The position numbers and the translations under genes are program-made. From Botryosphaeria dothidea (Eukaryota; Ascomycota; Dothideomycetes; Botryosphaeriales; Botryosphaeriaceae): a stretch of DNA of 64,000 nucleotides. The notes beneath the pieces are model-generated. The model had not been told where the DNA came from. It made no database searches and worked only from the letters and a program-made list of their open reading frames with translations. This document shows, piece after piece, positions 42,601 through 52,619 of the stretch. The first letter of the stretch is position 1. Every line of letters starts with the position of its first letter. The DNA lies in NCBI GenBank assembly GCA_011503125.2, contig WWBZ02000018.1, positions 62,001 through 126,000 on the forward strand. The letters are read 5' to 3'.

Positions 42601-45600
42601 CACTCGTACAGGGTGAAATGTTGTACCAGAGTTTCAAATAACATTACATAGCAGAGACTTACTATTATTAAGAAAAATACATTCCTTTCTCGGTATAGGT
42701 GTAGTTAGAGAACGTGAAGACATAAATCAGGCATATTATAGTGTCCAGTCTGCACGTGCTATAGCTAATGTTATTATACCTCATTTTGATAAATATCCTT
42801 TAATAACTCAAAAAAAGGCAGATTACCTTTTATTTAAACAAGCTGTAAACTTATTATTAGAAGGCCAAGCACGTTCTAGTATTGAAGGATTACACAAGAT
42901 TCTAAGTATTAAGGGTTCCATGAATATTGGATTATCTGACAAATTAAAATTGAACTTCCCTACTGTTCTACCTCTTCCTCGTCCAATAGTGAGTGGGCAA
43001 TATATTCCACATCCTAATTGATTAATAGGTTTTATAGATGGAGAAGGATTTTTTTATGTTAAATCGTTAAAAAATCAAAATTATTCAACAGGCTTTAATG
43101 TTACAATGGTTTTCTCTATTTATCAACATGTAAGAGATGAGTCTTTATTAACGAAATTTATAGAATACTTAGGATGTGGTAGAATTGAAAAGGCTTCAAC
43201 CAGACCTAATGAAATTAAATTTTCCGTAAGTAAATTTAAGGATATTAAGGAAAAGATTATTCCTTTTTTCTATAGTTATTCCCTACAAGGAATAAAGTAT
43301 ATGGACTATTTAGATTTTGTTAAGGTAGCTAAAATTATAGAAGATAAAGGTCATTTAAGTCTGGAAGGTATTAATAAGATAAATTCTTTAAAATCTGGTA
43401 TGAATAGCGGTAGAACATATAATTAATTAGGAGGCGTTTTGGTAAGCCAGCACCAACAAAAAAAAGTATATTTTTTAGGCCTTTGCTTAAAGTTCTGCAT
43501 TAATATATTAATAATCTATTAATTTAATGCATGATGTTAAGCAAATAAACAAAGTTAATTGCATGAAAATCTTGTAACCCCTTTTTTATTAAGCGCTGAA
43601 CTAATACACTTTTAGTGTAAAGTGTTAATTAATATAGTAACAAGACAATATGCAGCCAATCCTTTTTATATATTACAAATAATATTTAATAGGCCGGTTC
43701 AACGACTAATATATGTGATAAGATAATACAATTTAGCATTCGGTACAATTATTTTATCTGTTACAGTTTTTTACTCAGAACATTGACCCTTTTTCCGATC
43801 TTCTGATCTTTCTGATCAGAAGATCCGAAATACATAAGAAAGAAAATTTCTTAGCTTAAGCATAGCTTATACAGCATAAATTGACCAGGTGCTTTTATCT
43901 TATCATATTTTTTTAAACTTTGGTGTACACATAGCGATATTATTGTATACATAATATAGTCTGAACAATAATGAGAATTATTGAAATAAGGTTTAAATGC
44001 CTTATGATAACAAAATTGTTCAAGGTGTTGAATACTCAGTTTCTTCTTTCACTATTTCTGATGGAGCTTTCGGGTCTTGTTTCTATTTCGGAACTGGTTT
44101 AACACTAAGCCACTTTTTTATTGAAAAATAATTTTGTCTACCAGGTGAATTGCAAGAACATTTTTCTGTCTTTTAAAAACGTTAAACTCGTTTTTATTAA
44201 AATAACTTGCAGCGAAGCTTATATATAAGAACGTTCAACGACTAAAAGAGATATAAATCTTTCTCGAGTGCCTGGGTTTTCATTTATAAATAAATCTATA
44301 TCTATAATACTATTGATCTAGTACATCCTCTTATCTTCCGATCTTCCCTTTCCTTCAGAAAGGAAAGGAAAGCCCCGGACGGTGCCGTAGGCGGCGCCTG
44401 GGGCCACGGTAACTCCTCCCCGCCATTTGTTGCACAAATGGTGGGGTATCCCGTAGGGAAATTTATAAAAAAAAATAAATTAGGGATAGATATATGATAT
44501 TAAATTTAATTGAAATGAATACAAAACATAGTCTGAACAACAGAGTAATCTGTTGAAGTAGAGTTAAATAGCTTTACGATAACAATATTTGTTCCATGGG
44601 TTAATAACAGAAACCGAAACTATGTCTAAACCAATTTCTTATACCATATCTAATAGTAAATTATGCCCTTATTGAGTTACTGGGTTTTGTGACGCTGAAT
44701 CTAGTTTTAGTTTAATAATTGCAAAAAACAGTTCGAGAAAATCCGGGTGAAGAGTATTACCTATTTTCATTATTGAATTAGATAGTAAAGATATTATCTT
44801 ATTAAAGCGTATGCAAGAATTTTTTGGTGTAGGTATTGTTAGTATTCGTAAGAATGGAATGGCTGTATATTATGTACAATCTTTTTCTGATCTTACACAT
44901 GTAATAATACCTCATTTTAAAAATTATCCTTTATTAACTCAAAAGAAAGCAGATTTCATTTTATTTAGTGACGCTGTTCAATTTCTAAATGAAAAAGTAC
45001 AATCTTCATCAGAAGGGTTACAAAAAATTATTAACATAAGAGCTTCGATGAACAAAGGTTTATCTGAGCTATTAAAAAAATCTTTTCCTAATACTATTCC
45101 AGTAACTAGACCATTAGTTAATACCGAATCAATTATTCATCCTAATTGATTAGTAGGATTTGTCGATGGGGAAGGGTGTTTCTATGTGAAAATTACAAAT
45201 AACTCATCTAAATTAGGTGGTCGAGTTACCCTTGTTTTCTCCTTAACACAACACTCGCGGGATGAAATATTATTTAATATGATTCTTAAATATTTAGGTT
45301 GTGGAATTATTGAAAAGGTTATTACAAGACCTAATGAAGTAAAATATGTTATATATAAATTTGGTGATATCTGTAATAATTTGATTCCTTTATTTCTAAA
45401 ATATCCTCTACAAGGTGTAAAATCATTAAATTTTTCTGACTTTTGTAAAGTTGCTAACTTAATAATAAACAAAGTACACTTAACTAAAGAGGGTATAGAA
45501 GAAATAAAATTAATTAAGTCTCAAATGAATACAGGTAGATCTAGGGGCCTCCGGCCCCTTGGATCCACCCCCTTAGGGGGGTAGATCTAATAAATAGATT

Positions 45601-47854
45601 AGATGTAGTGAACAAAAAAAAAGCCCCTCCCCTGATTTTTTTCTGATCTTCTTTATTTAATAAAGAAGAAGATAAAAAAAGAAAAATCAGGGTATGATTA
45701 ACAGAGTCAATTGCATGAAAATCCTAAAATTTATATCGTTTTAGGTAAATTTGCAGCCAAACTTATATTAATTGTTAGTATAAGCAGGTTCAACGACCAA
45801 TTACCCCCTTAAAGGGAGAATTCTGAGGCAATCGCCTTGTTAAAGGTGATTGTTAAATACATGGTCTGAACAATAATGTAAATTATTGAGATAAGGTTTA
45901 AATGCCTTATGTTAACAATATTGTACATTCATCCTCCGAGTAGGACCGGAGTCGTAGTGTAAAAAGGTATAGAGGTTCTAAACTTTTTTATACTGTTACT
46001 TTGTCTAATATTAATAAAAGAATGCTATCTTTAAACCAAAGATCTACACTTATCAATCCTTGGTTTATTACGGGTTTCATAGATGCAGAAGGTTGTTTTT
46101 CTGTAAGAGTTAGAAAAACAACGAAGACTCGTATTGGCTGACACGTAGAAGCTATTTTTTCAATCAATCTTCATTCGCGAGATTTGCCACTTTTTAAAGA
46201 AATTAAAGCTTATTTTGGTAACATAGGAAGAATAGTAATAGGAAAAAAACTGTGCGTACTATGTATCTTCTATCGAAGATTTAATTGTAATTATACCTCA
46301 CTTAATTAAATATCCTTTAATTATTCAAAAGCTTGGATATTTTCTTCTTTTTAAATCCGCTGTAGGTATTATTAATTCTAAGGAACATTTAACAATGAAA
46401 GGAATACAGAAAATTGTATCTCTTAAAGCTTCTCTTAATCTCGGTTTAACCGATGAACTAAAGACTGCTTTTCCTAATATTGTACCATACTTAAGGTATT
46501 TAGCTAAAAGTACGTAAATTCTTACGAAAGCTAAGTCTTCAGGTGGCTCCGTATTGATTAAAGTCGGACAGTGGATGGCAGGATTTTATCCGGGGACGGT
46601 TGTTTTGCGATTACTGAAAACAAATCTTCTTCTAAAATTTATGTAAGATTAGTATTTTAACTCAACATAGTAGAGATGAATCACTAATTAGATGTATGGT
46701 TGATTTCTTTGGTTGTGGTGTATATCGTACATCTTCTGCAAACCGAACTACGGTAAATTTTGAATGTATTAGTTTTTCAGATAATTCTGAAAAGATCATG
46801 CCGTTTTTACGTGAATACAATATAATAGGTGAAAAATCGAAAGATTTCGAAGATTGATGTAAAGTAGCTGAAATCATAAAAGCTAAAGATCATTTAACTA
46901 AAGAAGGATTTGATTTGATTTGTCAAATCAAATCAGGTATGAATAAAGGGAGATAAGCCTACATTTTAGGCATGATTCTGCATACCTTTAGAATAACGGA
47001 CTCCTTCCTAATTTTGTACCAATCATTTAATAGATACAGAAAAAAAAATAAGCCTCACCGTCTAGCCCCTTAGGGGGCGGGTCTCACCCCGCTCCCTAAG
47101 GGGCAAGGCCCCTCGGAGAGGGGGCTAGTTTTAAAAAATAGCGACTCGGTCGAGGTATTATTTAGGTTTTTTAAGAATAAAAAGGAGATAAAAAAAGTAT
47201 AATTACACTCTCTTGTACTGTGCTTTTTAAACGTTTACATTAGAAAAAGTAAAAGTTTAATTTAATTAAAGAACTCGTACTAAACTGCCAAATTCCGGGG
47301 AAACCCTAAAGACAATAATACCACCTTATATATAGTGAAAAGTCTAATAATAAGTACCATTACTAATCATAATGGGTGAGGTAATAAGTTATTGTATTAA
47401 GGAAACTTAAATGGGTAATCGCGGAACTAACTTATATTAATATTTAATATGGAAAAGCGCATCGAGTAGATGGTAGTTGTTATAGAACAAGGAGAGATCT
47501 TAAATATATCGACTCTCACTTTTACTCTATAATTAAGGTGTACTCAGTCTTCCTTAGAAATAAGGAAATAACTTTACGTCCTAGCTAAGTCAGACTTATA
47601 TGGTTTATGTGCTTATACATATTTATGTAATAACTATAAAAGTTAAACATGCCTAAATCATTCGATACGCTAAAGTAAAGATAGACACGGTTATGATAGG
47701 AACAGCCTTTTTAGCTGTAGGTTTATGACGTGTATTAGCATACCATCAAACAGATAACCACCATCTAGGGTTAGAAGCTGGTATTCTGTACTGACACTTT
47801 GTTGACGTAGTGTGATTATTTTTATTCATATCTATTTATTACTGAGGATCATAA
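36656..47854 (+). CDS. cox3: Cytochrome c oxidase subunit 3 (six exons)
   Basis: Inner-membrane subunit of complex IV. Exons: 36656-36874, 41960-42290, 44019-44098, 44592-44601, 45923-45927 and 47690-47854. They sum to 810 nt, 269 residues plus stop, the usual Cox3 length. Every junction has exon-final T and intron-final G, and restores '..[18 protein letters not shown]', 'VIFTGFQGVEY' and '[20 protein letters not shown]'. The end is '[18 protein letters not shown]'. TGA encodes Trp. Exons 4 and 5 are only 10 and 5 nt (FHG and LH). The start of exon 2 is present in three further near-copies inside the first intron zone. Confidence 0.92.
36960..38865 (+). pseudogene. LAGLIDADG gene split by an insertion, cox3 intron 1
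   Basis: The N-terminal half, '[20 protein letters not shown]' then '[19 protein letters not shown]' and 'SNNSWFPGF' (to about 37447), and the C-terminal half, '[30 protein letters not shown]' and '[20 protein letters not shown]' (38530-38865), belong to the same kind of protein as the HE at 40709. The second motif is lost where about 1 kb with a different LAGLIDADG relic intervenes. An internal TAG occurs near 37170. Confidence 0.75.
37690..38357 (+). pseudogene. Different LAGLIDADG relic nested in the first
   Basis: '[19 protein letters not shown]' (about 37799) and '[20 protein letters not shown]' (about 38094), with the end '[13 protein letters not shown]', place it with the mL2585 rnl intron protein (26918), not with its host gene. 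Stop codons and a shift occur at about 37892-37922. It lies inside the split gene 36960-38865. Confidence 0.75.
38838..38925 (+). repeat. 44-bp tandem duplication
   Basis: 'TTAGATCTTTAATAGGAAAA' and the following bases to 'AATTATAAAAA' occur twice in a row with period 44 (38841 and 38885). It covers the last codons of the LAGLIDADG relic. Confidence 0.9.
39185..40118 (+). pseudogene. LAGLIDADG gene copy 1 after a TYLGNHT copy
   Basis: It is similar along its whole length to the gene at 40709. It is inactivated by motif 1 change GDG to GDV ([10 protein letters not shown]), a TAA near 39353 and a 2-nt loss near 39370. The second half is open, with [16 protein letters not shown]. Confidence 0.88.
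40709..41686 (+). CDS. LAGLIDADG endonuclease (copy 2) in cox3 intron zone
   Basis: 325 residues in code 4, with motifs [18 protein letters not shown] (about residues 51-68) and [17 protein letters not shown] (about residues 169-185), both with acidic residues. Other blocks are [37 protein letters not shown] and [19 protein letters not shown]. The first codons (MTYLGNHT) are an exon-like copy of the start of cox3 exon 2, so translation could begin at the ATG formed across the core's 3' end or by read-through from an upstream exon. It is the only intact HE in this zone and a candidate for driving the local duplications. Confidence 0.88.
42291..43426 (+). CDS. LAGLIDADG endonuclease in cox3 intron 2, in frame with exon 2
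   Basis: About 378 codons continue the exon 2 frame. An internal ATG at 42441 could also serve. Motif 1 is [17 protein letters not shown] (about 42537), where AEG has become AES. Motif 2 is [17 protein letters not shown] (about 43019). Spacer blocks are [47 protein letters not shown] and [12 protein letters not shown]. The frame is intact to TAA 43426. Its closest relative in the window is the cox3 intron 4 protein, and both share the rare CDAESSFSL motif. Confidence 0.87.
42291..44018 (+). other. cox3 intron 2 (group IA-type)
   Basis: Between 'TTCACCGGCT' and 'TTCAAGGTGTTG'. The 3' core has 'GCATGAAAATCTTGTAACC', 'GCAGCCAATCC', 'GGTTCAACGACTAAT' and 'ATATAGTCTGAAC', and the end 'AACAAAATTG'. 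The HE frame continues directly from exon 2. Confidence 0.88.
44099..44591 (+). other. cox3 intron 3 (ORF-less group IA-type)
   Basis: 493 nt between 'GGAACTGGT' and the 10-nt exon 'TTCCATGGGT'. Core: 'GTGAATTGCAAGAACA', 'CTTGCAGCGAAGCTT', 'ACGTTCAACGACTAAAAG' and 'ACATAGTCTGAAC', ending 'AACAATATTTG'. A GC cluster (about 44371-44455) is its only cargo. Confidence 0.85.
44371..44455. repeat. GC cluster in cox3 intron 3
   Basis: 'GCCGTAGGCGGCGCCTGGGG' and 'ACTCCTCCCCGCC' followed by 'ATTTGTTGCACAAAT'. It resembles the compound cluster at 10061-10182 ('GCCGCTAGGCGGCGACTGGG' with a following CCTCC and a small palindrome). Confidence 0.7.
44622..45584 (+). CDS. LAGLIDADG endonuclease in cox3 intron 4
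   Basis: 320 residues from ATG 44622, in frame with exon 4. Motif 1 is [17 protein letters not shown] (about residues 19-35) and motif 2 [16 protein letters not shown] (about residues 176-191). The second half carries [20 protein letters not shown] and [12 protein letters not shown]. The natural end 'MNTGRS' is extended by about 14 residues ([13 protein letters not shown]) encoded by a GC cluster, the only visible damage. It is probably a fairly recent insertion that was tolerated because it adds a harmless tail. Confidence 0.87.
45537..45588. repeat. GC cluster at the end of the intron 4 HE gene
   Basis: 'CTAGGGGCCTCCGGCCCCTT' then 'GGATCCACCC' and 'GGGGGGTAGATCT', bracketed by AGATCT on both sides. 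It is the same family as 57385-57452 in the displaced nad3 end. Confidence 0.85.
46020..46956 (+). pseudogene. Decayed LAGLIDADG gene in cox3 intron 5
   Basis: '[19 protein letters not shown]' (about 46071) is a good first motif. The frame is then lost at about 46240 ('[19 protein letters not shown]'), 46515 and in the second half, where '..[19 protein letters not shown]' and 'IKSGMNKGR' remain readable in pieces. Confidence 0.83.
47055..47128. repeat. GC cluster
   Basis: 'CTAGCCCCTTAGGGGGCGGG' and 'CTCCCTAAGGGGCAAGGCCC', ending '..GGGGGCTAG'. It is bounded by CTAG on both sides. Confidence 0.8.
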
Positions 47855-47960
47855 TGTATCTACTTGCATAATTTATGTTAATACCTCTACTAATACTCAT
47901 TCTGATATAGTATTTAAAACCGAATCTAGTAATAATGATAGTGATAAGGATGATGAAGCC

Positions 47961-48398
47961 ATGCAAGAGGAAAGTTTTGAAATAGAAGAAGAATTAGAAG
48001 ATATTGAAAGATTAATAGAACTTTCAAATAAAGCTATGGCTTTAGATGAACATCTTCCTGATTCTGAAAAAGAGAAAAATTCACACTTAAATGATCTAAG
48101 AAAAGATCCCAATGTTAAAGAATTTTTTGACGGGGAAATTCCTAACACAAGCGATTTACCAGAACTTAATAAAGCTCTTGTAGAAAGTAGGGAAGAAAAA
48201 ATAAAAGAATTATTTGAAGCTCAAAATAATGCTAATAATGACTCATTTACTAATTCTCTAAGGGTTCGATCTGATTCAAGTTCGTATGAATCTAATAATA
48301 CTTTTAAGAAGGAAGATTATCATAACTATTCGGATTATAAATTAGATAATAGTTTATTAGATTCTGTAATAGAATTTTTTAAAGATATTTTTTTTTAG
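47961..48398 (+). CDS. Hypothetical acidic protein
   Basis: 145 residues from ATG 47961. The frame is open further upstream (to about 47875) without an ATG. It is very acidic at the N-terminus (EESFEIEEELEDIERLIELS) with a heptad-like pattern, and Ser/Asn-rich later (RVRSDSSSYESNN). It has no membrane segment and resembles no mitochondrial core protein I know. It lies 107 nt after cox3. It may be a remnant of plasmid or intron origin or an unassigned ORF; the length of the open frame in this AT-rich DNA suggests it is or was coding. Confidence 0.5.
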   Translation: MQEESFEIEEELEDIERLIELSNKAMALDEHLPDSEKEKNSHLNDLRKDPNVKEFFDGEIPNTSDLPELNKALVESREEKIKELFEAQNNANNDSFTNSLRVRSDSSSYESNNTFKKEDYHNYSDYKLDNSLLDSVIEFFKDIFF

Positions 48399-48752
48399 AA
48401 CTTTTTTTTCTATGGTTTTTCTTTTGTCATTATCATCTGTAAAAAATATAAAAAATATATTTAATTATATATTTACTCATTCGGAAACAAATATATAAAA
48501 CCTAAAGGTTTAGCCTTTACCTAATTTTTTTTCATTACATAATTTATTGCATTACAATAAAATACTCGTAAAAAAAAAGAGGAGAGGTCCCATCTCCTAC
48601 TTAAAACTCTAGTTAAATTACAATTATAACTTATTTTTTTTTATAAATGATATAAATTTTATATCTCATAATTAATTAATTATAGATAATAAATAGTATA
48701 TTAAGGTAGTTGCTTAAGATGTTTTTTACATAATATACTATTTATGTTATTA
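48399..48752. other. Spacer before trnC
   Basis: AT-rich. It contains a relaxed copy of the palindrome family ('TTTTTTTTCATTACATAATT', 'AATACTCGTAAAAAAAAGA') and no gene. Confidence 0.5.
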
Positions 48753-48827
48753 AGAGACATGTATACAGAAGGTTCTGTAATCTGATTGCAGATCAGACAT
48801 ATGAGGTTCAATTCCTCCTTGTCTCTC
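48753..48827 (+). tRNA. trnC: tRNA-Cys (GCA)
   Basis: The acceptor AGAGACA pairs with TGTCTCT. The stem TCTGA/TCAGA closes the loop TTGCAGA (GCA). Confidence 0.92.
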
Positions 48828-49434
48828 TCTGTCTTTAAGTTATATATATAGACCTTCCCCCCCCCCCCCCGGCGAAGCGGGGGGGGGAGGGTCCACGCCC
48901 CCCCCCCGGGTCAGGGTCCCTAATTATTATTCTACCATTCAATAATCTCCTATATTTATAAATAACTAACAAATGAATGAAAATCAAATATAGCCGGGTA
49001 CTCTACAGTAGTACTGCAGAGTACGGATAAAAATAAAAGGTAAAGCCAAAAGCTTGAACTGATAAATTAAAAATAATTATTTTACTCCATAAGCTTATAT
49101 GGAGGTATTACATTTTTTAAAATGTATTTTAAAGAATATTTATTCTTTTTATAGAGCTTAAGATTAGACCTATAATTATTTTAGATAACACATTAAACTA
49201 AACTATAAACAAAATAGTCGAATATGTTTTACTTGGTATACCCGAAGAGTTAAAGAACAGGAGTTACTAGCCCCACAGGGGCGTGGTAATCACGGGGCTC
49301 CGCGTAGGGCCCCCTAGTTACTTATTGGAATATTAGAATATATTTAACTATTTAGAATATTGGCTTAGGTAAGTAAAATATAAGCTTTATCGTGAAGTGA
49401 GATATTTTATCAAGTTCGATTCTTGACTAATATT
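48828..49434. other. Spacer with GC clusters and a half tRNA
   Basis: A poly-C/poly-G hairpin lies at 48856-48922 ('CGGCGAAGCGGGGGGGG'), and a GC cluster '..TAGCCCCACAGGGGCGTGG' to 'GGGCCCCCTAGTTA' at 49267-49321. At about 49403-49434 'TCAAGTTCGATTCTTGACTA' is the 3' half of the trnR(UCU)-like tRNA that precedes nad2 starts. Confidence 0.65.
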
Positions 49435-50142
49435 ATGATATTACTTAAATCAATATTATTATTTTTTATGTCTAATGCCGTTAAATCCTTACTTCTGATC
49501 TTTATTTATTTATTTATAAATAAAGATTTTGGGGTAGGTAGACGTGATAAATCTATATTATATTCTCGTGTTGCTATTATAATATTATATACAAAAATAA
49601 TCAAGTTATCAAAGAAATTAGGTAAAGTTCAGTTATCTAATTTAACACTATTTAGTAGTGTACTAAAAATATCGCCAATGTTTATTTGGTTTAATTGCGG
49701 TAGTTATATATTTAACTACTTAACTCTTTTTCTAGTAATTGTGTTTATTTTAACGAATCTTTATAATCGTGCAGGATTATTAACATTATTGGATATATTT
49801 ATTAATAAACGTGAAGGTTTATTGCTTCTTTTTAATACAATGTGATTTTTACCACACAAAACTTTATTAAAGATTACTTTAATAGGTATTCTCTCTGTTG
49901 CTGTTTTCTACCTAGTAATCGTAAAACAAATTTTTTATAAATTGGACTCAGAGTTGAATGATTTAAATCATACTGGACATATTTTTAATCGTGCAGGGTT
50001 AATACGTAATTTTACAATTAGTAATTATAATGTAAAATTATCCAGTTCTAACATTATATTAACATTATTTATATTTATACCTCAGGAATGATTAAGTATG
50101 GCTAATATATTAGCCCCAATTAAGACAAAAAATTATTCTTAA
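49435..50142 (+). CDS. nad2-like chimera with internal replacement
   Basis: 235 residues in one frame. The N-terminus copies nad2 (MSNAV, then [16 protein letters not shown]) but is interrupted after MSNAV by about 19 residues from an AT palindrome (TTTATAAATAAAGAT). The middle (about residues 50-135) is hydrophobic and unrecognised. The C-terminal about 90 residues match the Nad2 end ([36 protein letters not shown]) and finish KTKNYS. Most Nad2 transmembrane helices are missing, so it can hardly replace the full nad2 at 52788. The frame has nevertheless stayed open with Trp TGA. Expression is unknown. Confidence 0.65.
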
Positions 50143-50679
50143 TAACAATTTATTAAATAATGCTCGTACACCGAGTTTAAACAGTGTAAATAGTAATATA
50201 ACTTCTCAAGAAGTGATTCAAACTATTAAAACTTCTATTAATTCTACTAAAAATATACGAAGATATAGTAATAAGGTAGAAAATAGATTATGAAATAAAC
50301 CATCTAAGGTTATACCTGCTCCAAGTACTCTTAGATATTTACATCTAAGTAAATTAGCTACTAATTCAACTGCACAAGGATACGAAGCTAGACAAATGCT
50401 TAACTTTATTAATACTATGAATAAAGCTAAAGCAAATCAAAAGAAATTTTACTCTTCTTTTTCTTATGGGTATTTTCCATTACTTAATGAAACTAAGAGT
50501 TTGTTATATTCTAATAAGATAAATAAAAGTTTATACTCTACAAGTAGTGTATATACAGCATCAAGATTATTCTATATTACAAAAATTAGGATTTGATCCT
50601 AAATATATAATCATCCATAAGGAAGTAGCGGATAAACCTATTTCATGGAAGTATGGACCTTTTGATTATATTTCCTTTC

Positions 50680-50738
50680 CCGGAGGGAAGGTCCCCTTCA
50701 GGGGCCTGACCGGAGGGACAGTCCCCCTCGGGGACTTG
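50680..50738. repeat. GC cluster, 'AAGGTCCCC..GGGGACTTGG' family, copy 3
   Basis: Nearly identical to 32212-32262 and 30897-30955. It is inserted in the polymerase relic after 'FDYISF' and shifts its frame. Confidence 0.9.
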
Positions 50739-51542
50739 GTAATATACAAAATATTTCATATAAAGTTTGTGCAGATTTTATGAATGAATATATTAACAAT
50801 GTTGGTATTACTTATACTGTTTTAGCTGTTTTAGTGGATGAAGAAAAAACATTAAATAGGGAGGTTGTAGCTCTTAGTGGTCAAATGATTATAACTAATT
50901 TAATTAATCCACAGGAAGTTTTAAATAGAATAGAATCTTCTCGTAAAAAAATTGCATCTAAATATGGAGTGGATGAAGTTGATGGAGAAATAATTATTAA
51001 ATTAAGAGTTATATCTTATGATGATAAAGTTTATAAAAATGTTTTAAACATACCTCAGATTGAAGAAGTATATCAACAAAAATCCTTAGATGTGTTTAAA
51101 TTTAATGATGATTCTATGCCTTTAACTACAGATCTTGATAAATATGGGGAAATTGTTAATAAAGATTATGTAGTTAACGGTGTTAAATTGTCAGGTGTAC
51201 ATTATCAATATAAAGATAATATAATAATATTTGTTCATGATATTGTTAATCAGGGTGAAAGAAGATTAACAGTGTTTAAAAATTATGCTAAATATGATGA
51301 ATGTGTTGATATTATAGATGAAAATAAAGATATATTTATTATAAAATATATGAATGGTTTTAGTATATATATTGATAATTTAACCAATAAAATATTGTAT
51401 ACTGAAAGTGTTATAGAGTGTAAACCTTTAGGAAAAGGTCGTATAGATCTTATAAAGGATAATAAAATATCGGCTTTTGATATTGAAGCTTATGAAGGGG
51501 ATGGAAGAATATTTATTCCCTATGCATGTGGATTTGTTACGC

Positions 51543-51599
51543 CTCCCCTCTGCGATTTTCTTCATATGTATATGAAGAAAGATCAGCGAGGGACAAAAA
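51543..51599. repeat. 57-nt palindromic element, copy B
   Basis: Identical to 18101-18157. It is inserted in the exonuclease region of the polymerase relic between 'ACGFVT' and 'YKLYYLTDF' and breaks the frame. Confidence 0.92.
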
Positions 51600-52619
51600 T
51601 AATTATAAATTATATTATTTAACAGATTTTAATAATTCAAGAGATATGCTTAAACAATGTATTATAGATATGTTAAATTCTGATTTAGGAACTGTACATG
51701 TCCATAATTTATCAAAATTTGATATATTTTTTATAAATAATATATTAAAAGAAGATGAGGATATAGTAAGTGATTATAAATTGAATAAAGATGGGAAAAT
51801 ACTTAGTGTAGGTGTTAAATTTAAAGATAAAAAAATGAAAGGTAAGTTTAGAGATAGTTTATTACTGATACAAGGTAGTTTAAAAGATATAACAGAAAGT
51901 TTTAATACAAAAAATGGTAAACTAACTTTTCCACATAAATTTGTTAAAGCTGATAATTTAAATTATGTAGGAGATAAACCTGATTTTAATTTTTATACTG
52001 ATATTGATGAATTAGATTATGAAAGTATACCTCCTAAAAACTGATGTTTAAAGGGTGAAGCTTAAAAATATTTAAAATATGATCTTATTAGTTTACAGGA
52101 AGTTGTTGTTAAATTCTCTAATGATATATATGTCTTGGAATAATTAAATATAACTAAAACACCTACTACTAGTTCTATAGCATTTAAAGCACTTACAACT
52201 AATTATCTTAAAAGCGGATTGTTGTTCCAAGTTAAAGGTAGAGCTCATGATTAAATGATACAGGTATATTACGGGGGGGGAATAACAGAGGTATATAACT
52301 TAAAAGCTGATAAAAAAAATTAATATATATGATATTAATTCATCATATCCTGCTTCTATGACACAAGCTATGCCTATAGGAAAACCTGTATTTAGTACGG
52401 ATCAAGGAGGATTAGATAAATATTTTGGTATTGTATATGCCGAAATAGAAACCCCTAAAAACCCTAAAGGAGATTTTATTGATTATCCTCCTTTACCTTT
52501 TAGATTATCAGATGGGATTATTATAAATCCTATTGGTAGATGAAAGGGAATGTATTGTAGTGAATTATTAAAATATGTAAGAGAATAAAATTTATTCTCT
52601 ATAAGTACCCTAATCATAA

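Larger units (their letters stand above)
44602..45922 (+). other. cox3 intron 4 (group IA-type)
   Basis: Between exon 4 (TTCCATGGGT) and the 5-nt exon TACAT. The core lies after the HE gene: 'GCATGAAAATCCTAAAATT', 'GCAGCCAAACTT', 'GGTTCAACGACCAATT' and 'ACATGGTCTGAAC', ending 'AACAATATTG'. Confidence 0.85.
45928..47689 (+). other. cox3 intron 5 (group I)
   Basis: From the 5-nt exon TACAT to 'GTTATGATAGGAAC'. The recurrent core 'CAAATTCCGGGGAAACCCTA' (about 47289), 'GTAATCGCGGAACTAAC', 'GCGCATCGAGTAGATGG' and 'AAGGTGTACTCAG' lies near the 3' end, after the HE relic. In the other four introns with this core it comes first. The GC cluster at 47055-47128 lies between. Confidence 0.75.
50143..52588 (+). 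pseudogene. dpo: Broken plasmid-type family B DNA polymerase
   Basis: Motifs of protein-primed mitochondrial plasmid polymerases survive in order: exonuclease I 'ISAFDIEAYEGDGR' (about 51470), exonuclease II 'VHNLSKFDIFFI' (about 51700), exonuclease III 'YLKYDLISLQEVV' (about 52075) and polymerase motif A 'YDINSSYPASM' (about 52328). Motifs B and C (YGDTDS) are absent; the gene stops at 52588. Frames change near 50560 and at two insertions, a GC cluster (50680-50738) and a 57-nt palindrome (51543-51599). Several TAA/TAG codons occur at 52060-52260. It is probably a remnant of an integrated linear plasmid. No terminal inverted repeats were recognised. Confidence 0.85.

Noticed and set aside
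47225..47240. 'TTTACATT' as the true cox3 exon 5
   Set aside because: It is not preceded by a recognisable group I 3' end, while TACAT at 45923 follows a clear one and restores the frame.
18101..51599. CRISPR-like or tRNA-like origin of the dispersed palindromes
   Set aside because: Copies are scattered singly, without regular spacers or tRNA arms.
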